Shown: positions 43,240-56,289 of the stretch, in pieces
Layout of the letters: each line of letters opens with the position of its first letter
How positions within the stretch are numbered: position 1 is the first letter of the stretch
NCBI GenBank assembly: GCA_016719885.1
Contig: JADJYF010000027.1
Span: 84,802-148,801 of the forward strand
DNA: 64,000 nt
Source of the DNA: Pseudomonadota bacterium
GTDB lineage: Bacteria; Pseudomonadota; Gammaproteobacteria; Ga0077536
Direction: 5' to 3'
Made by a program: the position numbers and the translations under genes
Notes under the pieces: generated by a model
Seen by the model: only the letters and a program-made list of their open reading frames with translations
What the model was told of the DNA's origin: nothing
The model's database searches: none

Positions 43240-44337
43240 TCAACCCGCCGCGGCGGATCGCGGCGCCACGCCCCAGCGCTTCAACTCCGGCAGTACCTTG
43301 GCCGCGAACAGGCGCAGGCTCGCTTCGGTCTCGGCATAGGGAATGCCACCGAAGCGGAACGCCGGCGCCGCTTCGAACGGCCCCAGCAGTTCATACCGCG
43401 CGCGGTATTTCTCGATGACCTGCTCGGGCGTGCCGCTGGCGGTGGCTTCCAGGAAGCCGTTCAGGAAGCCGGTCGCGCCCATGCGCTTCAGCGCTCCCGA
43501 AGCACCGGCATAGGACTCGTAACCGCGCATGCCCTTGAAGTGATCGCCCATGATCTCGTAGTGCTCGAGCACCGATTCGAGATAGGTCGCGATGTAGTGC
43601 TGGCCGCGCTCGGCGGCAAGCGCGGGGTCTTCGTGGCAATACACGAAGTCGCAAATCAGCGGCGGTGGCGGTTCGGCATGGTGATATTCGCGATAGAGCT
43701 CACGCCAACGTTGGATGGAAGGCAGACGCGCCGTCCATGACCGATCGGCGAACAACACCATCGCCGCCTTGAGGCGCGCGGCCGCGTCGACCGAATCATC
43801 GGAGGTCGCCACCGCGTAGGTGCGGCCTTCGAAAGAGCGCTCCGGTCGCGGCCGGATCTCGGTACGCGGCTGCGGATAGTACGGCCCCTGGCCCTCGATG
43901 AAGCCGCTGCGCAGCGCTTCCACCACCATCGCCGCGCCTTCGTCGAAGCGCCCACGCGATTCGTCCATCTCGATGCCACGGAAGTGGCTGTACTCACGCT
44001 TGCTCAGGCCGCGCCCCATGCCAAATCGCACGCGGCCCTCGGTCATGTGATCGAGCAGGGCAATCTTCTCGGCCACGCGCAACGGTTCGTTCCACGGCAT
44101 GATGACCGCGGCCGTGCCGACCTCGACATTCTTCGCCTGCGCGGCGATGCCGGCCAGCCACTGCACGTTGTCGGGGCAGAACGAGTAGTTGTAGAAGTGG
44201 TGCTCGGCGGCCCACACCACGTCGAAACCGAGTTCCGCGGCGAGCAACGCGAGCTGCGTGTCCTCGCGCACCACCTGGCCGTCGGTGATGTCCGCCCAGC
44301 CGTGACTCGAGAATATGGTTTGAATGCCGACGTCCAT
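43240..44337 (-). CDS. LLM-class flavin-dependent oxidoreductase (bacterial luciferase-like)
   Basis: The 365-aa TIM-barrel protein shows AAELGFDVVWAAEHHFYNYS, VEVGTAAVIMPWNEPLRVAE and GRVRFGMGRGLSKREYSHFR, the classical luciferase-alpha/alkanal monooxygenase branch. It uses FMNH2 from a reductase. Its length and the RGLSKREY motif resemble monooxygenases for terpenoid or other cyclic compounds. It is flanked by two Baeyer-Villiger-type genes. Confidence 0.88.
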   Translation of the reverse strand: MDVGIQTIFSSHGWADITDGQVVREDTQLALLAAELGFDVVWAAEHHFYNYSFCPDNVQWLAGIAAQAKNVEVGTAAVIMPWNEPLRVAEKIALLDHMTEGRVRFGMGRGLSKREYSHFRGIEMDESRGRFDEGAAMVVEALRSGFIEGQGPYYPQPRTEIRPRPERSFEGRTYAVATSDDSVDAAARLKAAMVLFADRSWTARLPSIQRWRELYREYHHAEPPPPLICDFVYCHEDPALAAERGQHYIATYLESVLEHYEIMGDHFKGMRGYESYAGASGALKRMGATGFLNGFLEATASGTPEQVIEKYRARYELLGPFEAAPAFRFGGIPYAETEASLRLFAAKVLPELKRWGVAPRSAAAG

Positions 44338-44544
44338 CGAGGGTCCTCGTGTGCCTGGGGCTCATGGTGATGACTAACACTCGCAGGCGCGCGGTGGCCT
44401 GTCCAGTCCACGATTCGGGAGGGGTGGAAAGCGATGCTTGCGCCCTCGCCAGGCGCAACGGTCGCCGCCAGCGGCGCTCGGCCGCTTGCTTTCCGCCATG
44501 CTCGCGCTACGCTCGCCCCCTGTGTCCATGGCGATGAGGTGAAC

Positions 44545-45000
44545 ATGGAAGACTCCTATACGGGCACGTGCGCCTGCGGTGCCATCCGCTATTCGTGCGC
44601 GGCCGAGCCCGCGTTCTCATGGAACTGCCATTGTCGCGATTGTCAGCGCGCGAGCGGCAGTGCGTTCTGCGCCGTGCTCTACGTGCCGCGCACGGCATTG
44701 ACCGTGCACGGCGAGGCCAACTGGTACGAGGTGCTCGCCGAAAGCGGGCGCCGCGTGAGCCGCGGCTTCTGCCCACGCTGCGGTTCACCGATGTTCATCC
44801 AGGCGGAGTTGGTGCCTGAACTGCAGGGGCTGTGGGCCGCGAGCCTCGATGTACCCGCGCGCTTCCAGCCGCAGGTGGACGTGTGGGTCTCGCGCAAGCA
44901 GCCGTGGGACTGCACGAGCACGGCGCTGCCGAAGATCGGTGAAGCGCCGAATGAGGACCAGTTTCATGCCTTGCTGGCGCAGGCGGCGGGCAGGCACTGA
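44545..45000 (+). CDS. GFA family (glutathione-dependent formaldehyde-activating enzyme-like) zinc protein
   Basis: The 151-aa protein has the GFA Cys pattern: TGTCACGAIRYSC at the N-terminus, NCHCRDCQRASGSAF (Cys28, 30, 33) and GFCPRCGSPMF near residue 92. These bind one structural and one catalytic zinc in the family, which acts on glutathione adducts or only loosely relates to them. GATGAGGTG precedes the ATG at 44545. No formaldehyde pathway genes are nearby. Confidence 0.88.
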   Translation: MEDSYTGTCACGAIRYSCAAEPAFSWNCHCRDCQRASGSAFCAVLYVPRTALTVHGEANWYEVLAESGRRVSRGFCPRCGSPMFIQAELVPELQGLWAASLDVPARFQPQVDVWVSRKQPWDCTSTALPKIGEAPNEDQFHALLAQAAGRH

Positions 45001-45272
45001 GTCGCACTGCACGCGCATGACTCGCCGGCGGTGGCAGGCGCCGTTGCGGGTGAAGGCGAGATCTTCTCCACGGGTGTGCCGGTGCCCACTTCCAGAGTTA
45101 GCCGCCCCACCGATCAGGGGGGCGCTGTTACCTTCCTTCCACGCCTTATTCCGCATCTGATTGACCCAGCGCAAGGACGGCGCGGCTAGCCATTGCTGGC
45201 TGTCGATGCCGCTGCCTAGATTCGAGCCGTCGGTACTACCCGACCGGATCACAAGCCTGTCAGGAGGGCAAC

Positions 45273-46913
45273 ATGGCAAGCACACAAGCGCAGCGCTACG
45301 ACGTCATCATCATCGGCGCCGGCCTGTCCGGCATGTATCAACTCCATCTCTTGCGCCAACTCGGTCTGTCGGTACGCGTGGTCGACGCCGCCAGCGATGT
45401 CGGCGGCGTGTGGTACTGGAATCGCTACCCGGGCTGCCGCGTGGATTCCGAGAGCTTCACCTACGGCTATTCCTTTTCCGACGACATCGTCGATGGCTGG
45501 GACTGGAGCGAGATGTACGCGTCGCAACCCGAGAACCATCGCTACCTGCGCTACTGCGCCGACAAGCTCGACGTGCGCAAGGACATCACCTTTAATGCGC
45601 GCGTCACGCGCATGACGTTCGATGAAGATGCACACGCCTGGACACTGGACTTCGCCGACGGCAGCGCGCTCAGTGCAACGTTCGTGATCGCCGCCACCGG
45701 CCCCTTGTCGGCGCCGCAATGGCCGGGCGTGGAAGGCGTGGGCAGCTTCGCCGGCGAGACCTATCACACCGCCACCTGGCCGCGCGATGAAACCACTTCC
45801 GATCCGGCGCCGGTGCGTTTCGACGGCAAGCGCATCGGCATCATCGGCACCGGCGCCAGCGGCGTGCAGACCATCCAGGAACTCGCCAAGTCGACCGCCG
45901 AGGTCTACGTCTTCCAGCGCACGCCCAACTGGTGCATGCCGCTCGGCAACAAGCCGCTGACGCCGGCCGAGCAGAAGGACATCCACGCACGGCAAAAAGA
46001 GATCTTCGCTGCCTGCATGAAGACCTTCAGCGGTTTCGATTACGGCTTCCTCGACCAGTCGGCGCTGGCGGCGACGGCCGCCGAGCGTGAGGCGCTGTTC
46101 GAAAAACTCTACTGGGGCGCGGGCTTCGGCCTGTGGCTCGGCAATTACAGCGACGTGCTGACCGACCCGCATGCCAATGCGCTGGTGTCGGACTTCGTCG
46201 CGCGCAAGGTGCGCGAGCGCGTCAAGGACCCGCTGACGGCGGAAAAACTCATTCCCAAGGATCACGGCTTCGGCACGCGCCGCGTGCCGCTCGAGACCCG
46301 CTACTACGAAGCCTACAACCAGCCCAACATTCACCTGGTCGACGTCAAGGAAGATCCGATCAAGCGCATCAACAGCGCCGGCGTCGAGACCGGCACGCGC
46401 CAATACGATCTCGACATGCTCATCTACGCCACCGGCTTCGACGCGGTGCGCGGCGCGCTGGATCGCATCGAGATCCGGGGCCGCGGCGGCCGCACCTTGA
46501 AAGAGAAGTGGAAGGACGGCCCGGTCACCTACCTCGGTCTGCAGTATGCGGGCTTTCCCAACCTGCTGGCGCTGGTCGGCCCGCAGAGCGGCGCGACGTT
46601 CTGCAACATTCCGCGCTGCGTGGAGCCGCAGATCCGCTGGGTGACCGATCTGTTGCAGCACATGAAGTCACGCGGCCTCGATTACGTCGAAGCGACGCCC
46701 GAGGCCGAGACCGAATGGACCGACCATGTCGCCGACATGGTTTCGCAGACGCTGTTTGCGACCGCCCAGCGCGGTTGGTTCTTCGGCGGCAACACGCCGG
46801 GGCGCCAGACCAGCGCACGCACCTTCCTCGCCTACACCGGCGGCTCGCCGGCCTATCGTGAGCGCTGCGACGAAGTGGCGAAGGCCGGCTATCGAGGCTT
46901 CGTGTTGAGATAG
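45273..46913 (+). CDS. Baeyer-Villiger monooxygenase (type I, NADPH/FAD)
   Basis: The 546-aa enzyme has an intact type I fingerprint FAGETYHTATWP with His165. Also present are IIIGAGLSGMYQLHLLRQLG (FAD), SDVGGVWYWNRYPGCRVDS, GIIGTGASGVQTI (NADPH) and IYATGFDAVRGA. It inserts oxygen next to a ketone, as in cyclic ketone, steroid or terpenoid breakdown. AGGAGG lies five bases before the ATG. Compared with the monooxygenase at 41550 it keeps the key His, so the two likely differ in substrate or chemistry. Confidence 0.94.
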   Translation: MASTQAQRYDVIIIGAGLSGMYQLHLLRQLGLSVRVVDAASDVGGVWYWNRYPGCRVDSESFTYGYSFSDDIVDGWDWSEMYASQPENHRYLRYCADKLDVRKDITFNARVTRMTFDEDAHAWTLDFADGSALSATFVIAATGPLSAPQWPGVEGVGSFAGETYHTATWPRDETTSDPAPVRFDGKRIGIIGTGASGVQTIQELAKSTAEVYVFQRTPNWCMPLGNKPLTPAEQKDIHARQKEIFAACMKTFSGFDYGFLDQSALAATAAEREALFEKLYWGAGFGLWLGNYSDVLTDPHANALVSDFVARKVRERVKDPLTAEKLIPKDHGFGTRRVPLETRYYEAYNQPNIHLVDVKEDPIKRINSAGVETGTRQYDLDMLIYATGFDAVRGALDRIEIRGRGGRTLKEKWKDGPVTYLGLQYAGFPNLLALVGPQSGATFCNIPRCVEPQIRWVTDLLQHMKSRGLDYVEATPEAETEWTDHVADMVSQTLFATAQRGWFFGGNTPGRQTSARTFLAYTGGSPAYRERCDEVAKAGYRGFVLR

Positions 46914-46922
46914 CGGCTTTGA

Positions 46923-46947
46923 GCGCGCAGCGCCCTGCGCTGCGCGC
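46923..46947. terminator. 11-bp GC hairpin after the Baeyer-Villiger gene
   Basis: GCGCGCAGCGC pairs perfectly with GCGCTGCGCGC around a CCT loop, 10 bp after the stop codon. No T tract follows. Confidence 0.45.
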
Positions 46948-47140
46948 GGCCCTGGGCGGCGTGGTGTTTGTACGAAATCAGCGGCCGTCGCCGGCGATCA
47001 AATTCGTAACGTACGAGTAACCTTGGCGCTGCGAACCGAAATCTTCGCGTGACACGCGCGCCCTACAGTTCTTCCCACGCATCGGCGCGGATGTCCCCGC
47101 CCCGATACACATACCGTTCCACTCGATGGGGAGAAATGTC

Positions 47141-47422
47141 ATGCACCAGTCCACTCTTGATTTCAGCACGCCCGCCATCCTGTTGGCCGCCGCGCTCGCG
47201 GTCGGCAACCAGGCCCAGGCCGAGGTCGTGTTTCCGCCGCCGCACCTCGCGACCGCGGCGAATGTCGTGACCGGCGTTGCCCAGCCCGGGCGCGCGGTCA
47301 AGGTACCGTGGTACTTCGGCGCGCAACCACAGCTCGCCGCCAACCTCGCCGAAACGCTGAGCCGCGCGCCGGCGGTGGCCTCCAACGCCACGGTCGGACC
47401 CTGGTACAGGGCCGCGAACTGA
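47141..47422 (+). CDS. Small exported protein of unknown function
   Basis: The 93-aa protein is not recognised. GGGGAGA lies at good distance from the ATG at 47141, and a signal peptide is visible (ends NQAQA, about residue 27). The mature part is about 66 residues and mildly basic with repeated Ala/Val and two aromatic PWY motifs (KVPWYFG and GPWYRAAN). Confidence 0.5.
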   Translation: MHQSTLDFSTPAILLAAALAVGNQAQAEVVFPPPHLATAANVVTGVAQPGRAVKVPWYFGAQPQLAANLAETLSRAPAVASNATVGPWYRAAN

Positions 47423-47665
47423 ACGGGGGCCGCGCCGGGCGCCTGGCCGCCCGACGCGGCAAGGCTGGCAGGCGGCGTCGTACGCCGCCAGTGAAGTCAC
47501 CGCGTGTATCGTTACTCCGGCGCGAGGACCAAGCGCCTCGCTGCCGGCGCTTCAGCACGGGCCGTCGACGAGGGCATGCAAGGCCGCGGGATTGCTAAAG
47601 CGCGACGGAGAATTTCCGCTAACGTCATCGATTCACTTCTCATCGGCACCGGACTGCCTGGCTGG

Positions 47666-48250
47666 ATGGCGGTTATGGCGGACATGTCCCGGTACGGTGT
47701 GGCAAAACTCCTCGAGCCCTTCGGGCTTCGCAACACGCTGGTCGTCATGCAGGAGCGCGACGGCTACACCGTCAACCGCTTGAAGAGCCTGGGGCGATTA
47801 CCCGAGCTCATCTGTATCGGCCGACTCAGCTCCAGCGAGGTGACCCGCATCGGCCGCATCGGGCCGCCCGACGCGAGCCTTCCAATATCCTGGGCCAACA
47901 GCCTTTCGTTCTACGGGCAATGGTTCGACCGCCGCGCATCCGACGAGATTCGCGCGCGCCTCTGCGCGCTTCCGCGAGAAACAATGATGAAGCAGGCGGG
48001 GCGCGACGATCAGTACGCCATGGTCGGCAGCTACTACTCGTGTTTTCTGACCATCATGGATGTCAAGCAGCGCGTGCCGCTGGTGTTGATCGACGACCAT
48101 TACCTCGCGGCCCTGAGCTTCCCTGTCGTATTCTCCAACGCAGGCGACGCCAAGCTGGAACGAGAACTCATGTTCACGCTTCGCACGATGCTGCGAAGGT
48201 ATGAAGAGGCGGCGCCGTTGAGCGGCGGCATCATCGTCGAAGAGCAATAG
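47666..48250 (+). CDS. Hypothetical soluble protein
   Basis: I do not recognise this protein (about 194 aa from the ATG at 47666; the frame is open further upstream and no start has a clear ribosome site). It has mixed alpha/beta character with segments FGLRNTLVVMQERDGYTV, YYSCFLTIMDVKQRVPLVLI and a C-terminal helix TLRTMLRRYEEA. It lies between two exported-protein genes and has no visible signal peptide from this start. Confidence 0.45.
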   Translation: MAVMADMSRYGVAKLLEPFGLRNTLVVMQERDGYTVNRLKSLGRLPELICIGRLSSSEVTRIGRIGPPDASLPISWANSLSFYGQWFDRRASDEIRARLCALPRETMMKQAGRDDQYAMVGSYYSCFLTIMDVKQRVPLVLIDDHYLAALSFPVVFSNAGDAKLERELMFTLRTMLRRYEEAAPLSGGIIVEEQ

Positions 48251-48427
48251 CGGGCGACGACGTGCCGGGGCCTCACGCCAGTGCCTTCTTTGAATTCGGT
48301 GCGGCATAGGGCGAGGACATTGGCGGGGACCGCGCGCGCACGCGATGAACCAATCAGAAGGTTTTCAAGGATCGGCTGCGTGTGCCGCCAATTGACCTCG
48401 GATTCCGTGGGCCGATACCATCGCCGC

Positions 48428-48811
48428 ATGCGCCGAACCAACATGCAACACGTAGCCGCGGCTTTATTGGCCGTGCTCGTGCTGTCCTGGACGGGGTCGG
48501 CTTTCGGTGTCGGGGCGACCGCCGCCGCGGGCCATGGGGTGGCGTACGACTTTCCCCCTTCGCTCGCGGACAGCGGTGGCGCCGGTCACGACCACGACCA
48601 CGACGACCATCATCATCCTGGCCACGCGCTGGATGAGCATGCCAATCTCGGTCACATGCTCGATCATCTCTCGGGCTCGATACTTGACGTCACGTTCGTG
48701 ACCTTGGCGCCGGTGAAGTCCGGCTCCGTGGGCTGTCCGCCGCTCATGTCCTTGCTCACCGCGACTCTTTCCCCACTTTATCGTCCGCCTATCAACGCTG
48801 CTTCCGCATGA
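48428..48811 (+). CDS. His-rich exported protein upstream of czcCBA (CzcI-like by position)
   Basis: The 127-aa protein has a signal peptide (LLAVLVLSWTGSAFG), then a metal-binding-looking HDHDHDDHHHPGH cluster near residues 57-69, and a C-terminus ending LSPLYRPPINAASA. Small His-rich periplasmic proteins commonly open Czc/Cnr operons and sense or buffer Zn, Co, Cd or Ni. It precedes czcC by 70 bp on the same strand. I infer function from composition and position only. Confidence 0.65.
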   Translation: MRRTNMQHVAAALLAVLVLSWTGSAFGVGATAAAGHGVAYDFPPSLADSGGAGHDHDHDDHHHPGHALDEHANLGHMLDHLSGSILDVTFVTLAPVKSGSVGCPPLMSLLTATLSPLYRPPINAASA

Positions 48812-48883
48812 CTTTTTGAACCGCGGATGACCGGTTTGCCCGGCATCCCGCGTGCAGGTGTCTGTCGGTAAGGAGCGTTCCCA

Positions 48884-50161
48884 ATGGGAGTCTTTCCAGG
48901 TCCGGCGCTGGCCGCATGGGGCATGTCCGCCCGTGCCGGCTGTCGCCGGCTATTATTCATTTCCTTATGTTGTGGTGTGTTGTCGCCGGCTGTTGCCCGC
49001 GAACTGAGCGAAGCAGAGGCCATCGCCGCGATGCTTGCGCGCGATGACTTCGTCGCGCTCGAACAAGCGCGGCGCGGAGCCGCGCAGGCGGAGCTCGAGC
49101 AGGCCGCATTGCGGACCAATCCAACGCTGTCGATCGGACGCGAAGGCGTGACCAGCGGCGGCGCTCGGGAGGCGGAAACGCGCCTGGAAGCGACGCAGCA
49201 GTTGGACCTTGCCGGTCGCCGGCGTTTCGCCCGCGAGGCCGCGAGCCACCGTTTGGCGGCCACCGACTCGGAGCTCGCCGGGGCCCGTACCGACGCGGTC
49301 GCCGATTTGCGTCGAGTATTTGCCCGCGTGCTGTTTGGCGTGCGTGTGGTGGACGCCCTGGATGCCGCGCTCGTCAGTCTTGCGCACAGCGCGCAGGTCG
49401 TGGAGCGCCTCGCCGAAAGTGGTGAGGCATCGGGCTATGACAGGCATCGGGTCAAGCGCGAGCTGTCCGCATTGCGCGTCAAGCGCGACACCGCCGCTGC
49501 TGAGCTGGCGCGCGACCGTGCCTTGCTCGCTGCCTTTGTCGATGACGGCGCTTCGCAACAACTCGTGCCGCTCGGCGCCTCGCTGCCCGCGCCGCCGCCA
49601 GCGCTGGACGAGATGCGCGCTCAGCTGCGTGAACGTGCGCAACTCCTTGCCCTGATGGGACACGCGAAAGCCGCGGACAGCGAAGTGCAGGTGTCGCGGC
49701 GCGGCTGGGTCCCCGATGTCACCGTGGGGCTTGGCACCAAGGTGGTGGAGACCGGGCATGGAGACCGCGGCGATCTGACCTTGTCGCTGGGCATCCCGGT
49801 GCCGCTGTTCGACCGCGGTCAGGCGCGCACCAAGCGCGCGGTGGCCGAACGCGAAGCCTACCGCGCCGAGCACGCGCTGCAGTTCACGCGCTTGAGCGGC
49901 GAATTGGACGGTGCATGGCAACAGGCGACTCGCCTGTTCAGCGCCGCGCTCGACTACCGACGTGATGTTCTCATCAGTGCGCATGAACTCGGCCGGATTG
50001 CGCAGACCGCCTACGCGGCCGGTGAGGGCGGCGTGCTCGAACTGATAGACGCGTCGCGCACTGAACTCGAAACCGAACTGACGAGCTTCGAATTGGATCA
50101 CCAGGCGCGCATGGCGCGCATCGAGCTCGACCAAATCGCCGGGGTGGACAGCCATGAATAA
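48884..50161 (+). CDS. czcC: CzcC-type outer membrane efflux protein (TolC family)
   Basis: The 425-aa protein has a signal peptide and paired helical repeats of the outer membrane factor family (ALRTNPTLSIGREGVTSGG, RRGWVPDVTVGLGTKVVETG, LTLSLGIPVPLFDRGQART and AYAAGEGGVLELIDASRTEL). It forms the trimeric channel for a heavy-metal RND pump. AAGGAG precedes the ATG. Its stop overlaps the czcB start by 8 nt, showing translational coupling. Confidence 0.9.
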   Translation: MGVFPGPALAAWGMSARAGCRRLLFISLCCGVLSPAVARELSEAEAIAAMLARDDFVALEQARRGAAQAELEQAALRTNPTLSIGREGVTSGGAREAETRLEATQQLDLAGRRRFAREAASHRLAATDSELAGARTDAVADLRRVFARVLFGVRVVDALDAALVSLAHSAQVVERLAESGEASGYDRHRVKRELSALRVKRDTAAAELARDRALLAAFVDDGASQQLVPLGASLPAPPPALDEMRAQLRERAQLLALMGHAKAADSEVQVSRRGWVPDVTVGLGTKVVETGHGDRGDLTLSLGIPVPLFDRGQARTKRAVAEREAYRAEHALQFTRLSGELDGAWQQATRLFSAALDYRRDVLISAHELGRIAQTAYAAGEGGVLELIDASRTELETELTSFELDHQARMARIELDQIAGVDSHE

Positions 50162-51731
50162 GTTTCTTTCCTGTGTGTCGATGGTGGCCCTGCTGTTGAC
50201 GGGCTGTGCGGACGATCACACCTCCACCCACCGACGCGGGCGGGCACGCGGCCGATACTCACGAGGGCGGCGAGCACGGCCACGGCCATGCGCACGGCGG
50301 CGGTATCTCGGTGACGAGTTTCGAACAAGCCACGGAGCTGTTCGTTGAGTATGCGCCGCTGGTGCGAGGCGAGGAGGCGGCGTTTGCCGCGCACCTCACC
50401 TGGACCGGCGAGCGCTTCAGCGCCGTCAATGAAGGCACGCTGGTGGTGACTGTCGACAAGGGCCAGGAAAGCGCGCGCGCCGAAGCGGCGGTCAGCTCGA
50501 CGCCCGGCATCTTCAGACCGGTACTCAAACCGAGCGCGGCGGGCCGCCACCGCCTGCGCCTGACGCTGACCGTGGGTGAGCGCAGCCATGTGCACGATCT
50601 GGGCGAAGTCGAGATCTACGCCAGTGCCGCGCAAGCCGCCAAGGCTCACCCCAAGGAAGACGAGGAAGACGGCAGCATCTCCTTCACCAAGGAACAACAA
50701 TGGAAACTCGACTTCGCCCACGCGCCGGTGATTGAACGCGAACTGCGCGAGAGCGTCGCGGCGTCGGCGACGCTGCGCCCCATCGCTTCGCGCGAGGCGC
50801 TGGTGAGCAGTCCGGCCGCGGGTGTGCTGGAGGGCGGCGCATCAGCGTTTCCTTACCTCGGCATGGCGGTAGAGCGCGGCCAGGTCTTGATGACGCTGGT
50901 GCCGCGACTCGCAAGCGGTGTCGATCTTGCGACCCTGGAAGCCGATCTGCAGCGCGCGCGCGCGCATCTCGATCACACCACGCAGGTCGCCCGACGGCTG
51001 CGCGCGCTGGCCGACGCACAGGCCATCGCGCCATCGCGAGCAGCGGAAGCCGAACATGAGGCCGACATCGCCAGGACCGATCTGCGCGCCGCCGAGCGGC
51101 GGTTGGGCTCGGCCGCGGCGCTGGCGGCGGCGTGCCGTTGCGCGCGCCGCTGGCCGGCACGGTGGTCGAAGTGCGCACGGCGCGCGGCGCGGCCGTGGAC
51201 GAGGGGCAGGCGCTGGTGCATATCGCGGATCTCGGCCAGCTGTGGCTGCAGGCGGATATCCCGGAGTCGGACCTGGGACGCGTCACGCAACCGGTGGGCG
51301 CCTATTTTCAGGTCGATGGCGCTGCCGCAACGATACTGACGGCGGGGCACAACGCGCGCCTGGTGGCTTTCGGTGGCTTGGTGGACGCGCAGACGCGCAC
51401 CGCGCCCGCGGTCTTCGAGTTCGACAACGCCGACCGCGCCTTGCGCGCGGGCATGCGGGTCGCGGCACGCGTATTCACGGGCAAGGTGCAGCGCATGCCT
51501 GCGGTGCCGGCGTCAGCCGTGATCGATGACAACGGCCAGAGCGTGGTGTTCGTGATGAAGGACGGCGAGGCCTTTGAGCGGCGCATCGTGCGTACCGGCA
51601 CACGCGACGGCGATTGGCTGGGTATCGAAGGGGGGCTGACCGTCGGCGAGCGCGTCGTGACCGTCGGCGCCTACCAGGTGCGCCTGGCCGCCACCGCGCC
51701 GGCGGCCATGGGCCACGGCCACGCGCATTGA
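50154..51731 (+). pseudogene. czcB: CzcB-type membrane fusion protein, two frameshifts
   Basis: The first frame gives a lipoprotein signal (MVALLLTGCADD) and then breaks near 50220, where one extra base is present. The second frame supplies a His-rich linker (HEGGEHGHGHAHGGG) and most of the protein up to RRLGSAAALAA. Near 51130 one base is missing and the last frame continues as PLRAPLAGTVVEVRTARGAA through the barrel-sandwich and beta-barrel domains (VGAYFQVDG, MPAVPASAVIDDNGQSVVFV). Without the two indels the protein is a normal RND adaptor of about 525 aa. The errors look like sequencing indels because both flanks are well conserved. Confidence 0.75.
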
Positions 51732-51741
51732 GGAGCACGCC

Positions 51742-54869
<3,128 letters not shown>

Positions 54870-54897
54870 GCGCTGCCGCTGAAATCGGCGAGACGGC

Positions 54898-54952
54898 TTG
54901 ACCGGCGGGTGAAACACGGCCGCGCGCACGGCGTTCCTCATCCGCCGGTCAA
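54898..54952. terminator. Bidirectional long hairpin after czcA
   Basis: Fifteen bases TTGACCGGCGGGTGA (54898-54912) pair with TCATCCGCCGGTCAA (54938-54952) with one G-T wobble; the 25-nt loop is itself GC-rich. It separates convergent czcA and the DUF3147 gene, whose stop codon lies in the right arm. Confidence 0.55.
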
Positions 54953-55302
54953 AGATCGATGCCCAGCGCGCCCAGCACTTTGATCATCGCGAAATACGCG
55001 GCGGTGGTTGCCGCGGCCGACGCCGCGAGACTCGCCAAAGCCAAGCCGCGCGCAGCAAGGCCGGCAACAGCAGGAAACAACACCAGCGACGGCAGCACCA
55101 GCCAGAAAATGCTGCCCGACAGTGACGAGATGCGCTCGACGTCGCCGGTCTCGACATAGAGCCACACGAATGCAAGCAAGGAGGTCAGCGGCAAGGAGGC
55201 AAGCAGCGCGCCTAAAAAGTTGAGCGGCGCGCGATTTCCAGAAACGCCGACGATGATGCCCGCCGACAGCACGAGCTTGATGGCCATATGAAGACTGGGC
55301 AT
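54949..55302 (-). CDS. DUF3147-family small membrane protein
   Basis: The 117-aa protein has four transmembrane helices (KLVLSAGIIVGVSG, FLGALLASLPLTSLLAFVWL, LSGSIFWLVLPSLVLFPAVA, and an Ala-rich last helix). The pattern GALLASLPLTSLLAFVWLY and the ETGD loop match DUF3147 proteins, whose function is unknown. GGAAGTGA precedes the ATG at 55302; a GTG two codons upstream is an alternative. Confidence 0.75.
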   Translation of the reverse strand: MPSLHMAIKLVLSAGIIVGVSGNRAPLNFLGALLASLPLTSLLAFVWLYVETGDVERISSLSGSIFWLVLPSLVLFPAVAGLAARGLALASLAASAAATTAAYFAMIKVLGALGIDL

Positions 55303-55329
55303 GTTCACTTCCGCCTTGCGGGCGCGCCC

Positions 55330-56289
55330 GACATGCTGTGGCGTGGACGCAAAGCGGCCACGGCGTTAATCTGATCAGCCGCGTTGTGGTTGTCGCCATC
55401 CATCGTTCCATCAAGGACGGTCGCAGACACCAAGTCGTCGCGACCATGCAGCAGGGATGCCGGCGCGGTCGGCTTCGTAGTCCGTGAAAGACCGGTGCTC
55501 ATAGTCCGACCGTCCTTGATGCCGGCCGCCGATGAAACTACGGATCTCCTGGGGCCCCGCCTGCGGTGTTTGATTTCGGCCTCGATCCGGGTTGCTCAAA
55601 TCCGAAGCCGTCGGGAGGCGCTGAAGTCGTGCTGGTCCGCCCGCGAAGTCATCCCTGCCCGTAACCCATGGCGCGACGACGTCCCGCGCAACCAGGGGAC
55701 TCCATGTCGTCCCACGGCAGCATCAAGCGGTCTTTGATGATCTCGCCGCCTTGGCGGCATGGAGATCGTTCAGCAGAACCCTCTTCCGCGTCGGCGGCCT
55801 CGGGTGCTCGGGGGGCGGATGCGGGGGGGCGGCCCGAGACTGTCGATCTCGAACCGTCACTCATCCGGCATCGAACAAGGTCTGAATTGCGCCCACCGAG
55901 TCCGTGACGCCGCCGACAGGCTGTCCGCTGTACTGAAGCGTCCCAGGTGACGCGCCGTTCGATGGGCAAATCCATCACCAGCGGGGTCGAAATATCGGTT
56001 CGCTCGTCAGCGCCATAGGTATTCGCGACGTTCGGGGTCAGAACCCAAGACGCGGATTGCAAGAATCCGATTCTGAAGGGTCATGTTGGCTTGCCGCATT
56101 GAGCCGTTGCTTGGGAGAGAGGTCCGGACGAGATTCCGCAATAGCTTTTTCGATAGCTTCACGATTCACGAAATCGTTCAGTGGGCGGAGCTGTCCCCAA
56201 CCGACGGCGACCACGCCCTTTTCGCGGAACTCGCTGATGGCATGCGCGTCGCGCCCGGCGCGTACCATCCACGTTCTTTTTGTAGTCAT
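55330..56289 (-). pseudogene. Mrr-family restriction endonuclease, many frameshifts
   Basis: The start is clear: GGGGGAAACG then ATG at 56289 and TKRTWMVRAGRDAHAISEF, KGVVAVGWGQLRPLNDFV, the N-terminal domain of Mrr-like enzymes. Further pieces appear in order but in changing frames: RRVTWDASV, DSVGAIQTLFDA, EIIKDRLMLPWDDMES, RAMGYG, PDGFGFEQP, AEIKHRR (the catalytic E-x-K-like piece), PQEIRSFIGGRHQG and YEADRAGIP. Together they match the Mrr catalytic domain. At least six indels are needed, so this is either a dead gene or a badly called stretch. Mrr-type enzymes cut modified DNA. Confidence 0.65.
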
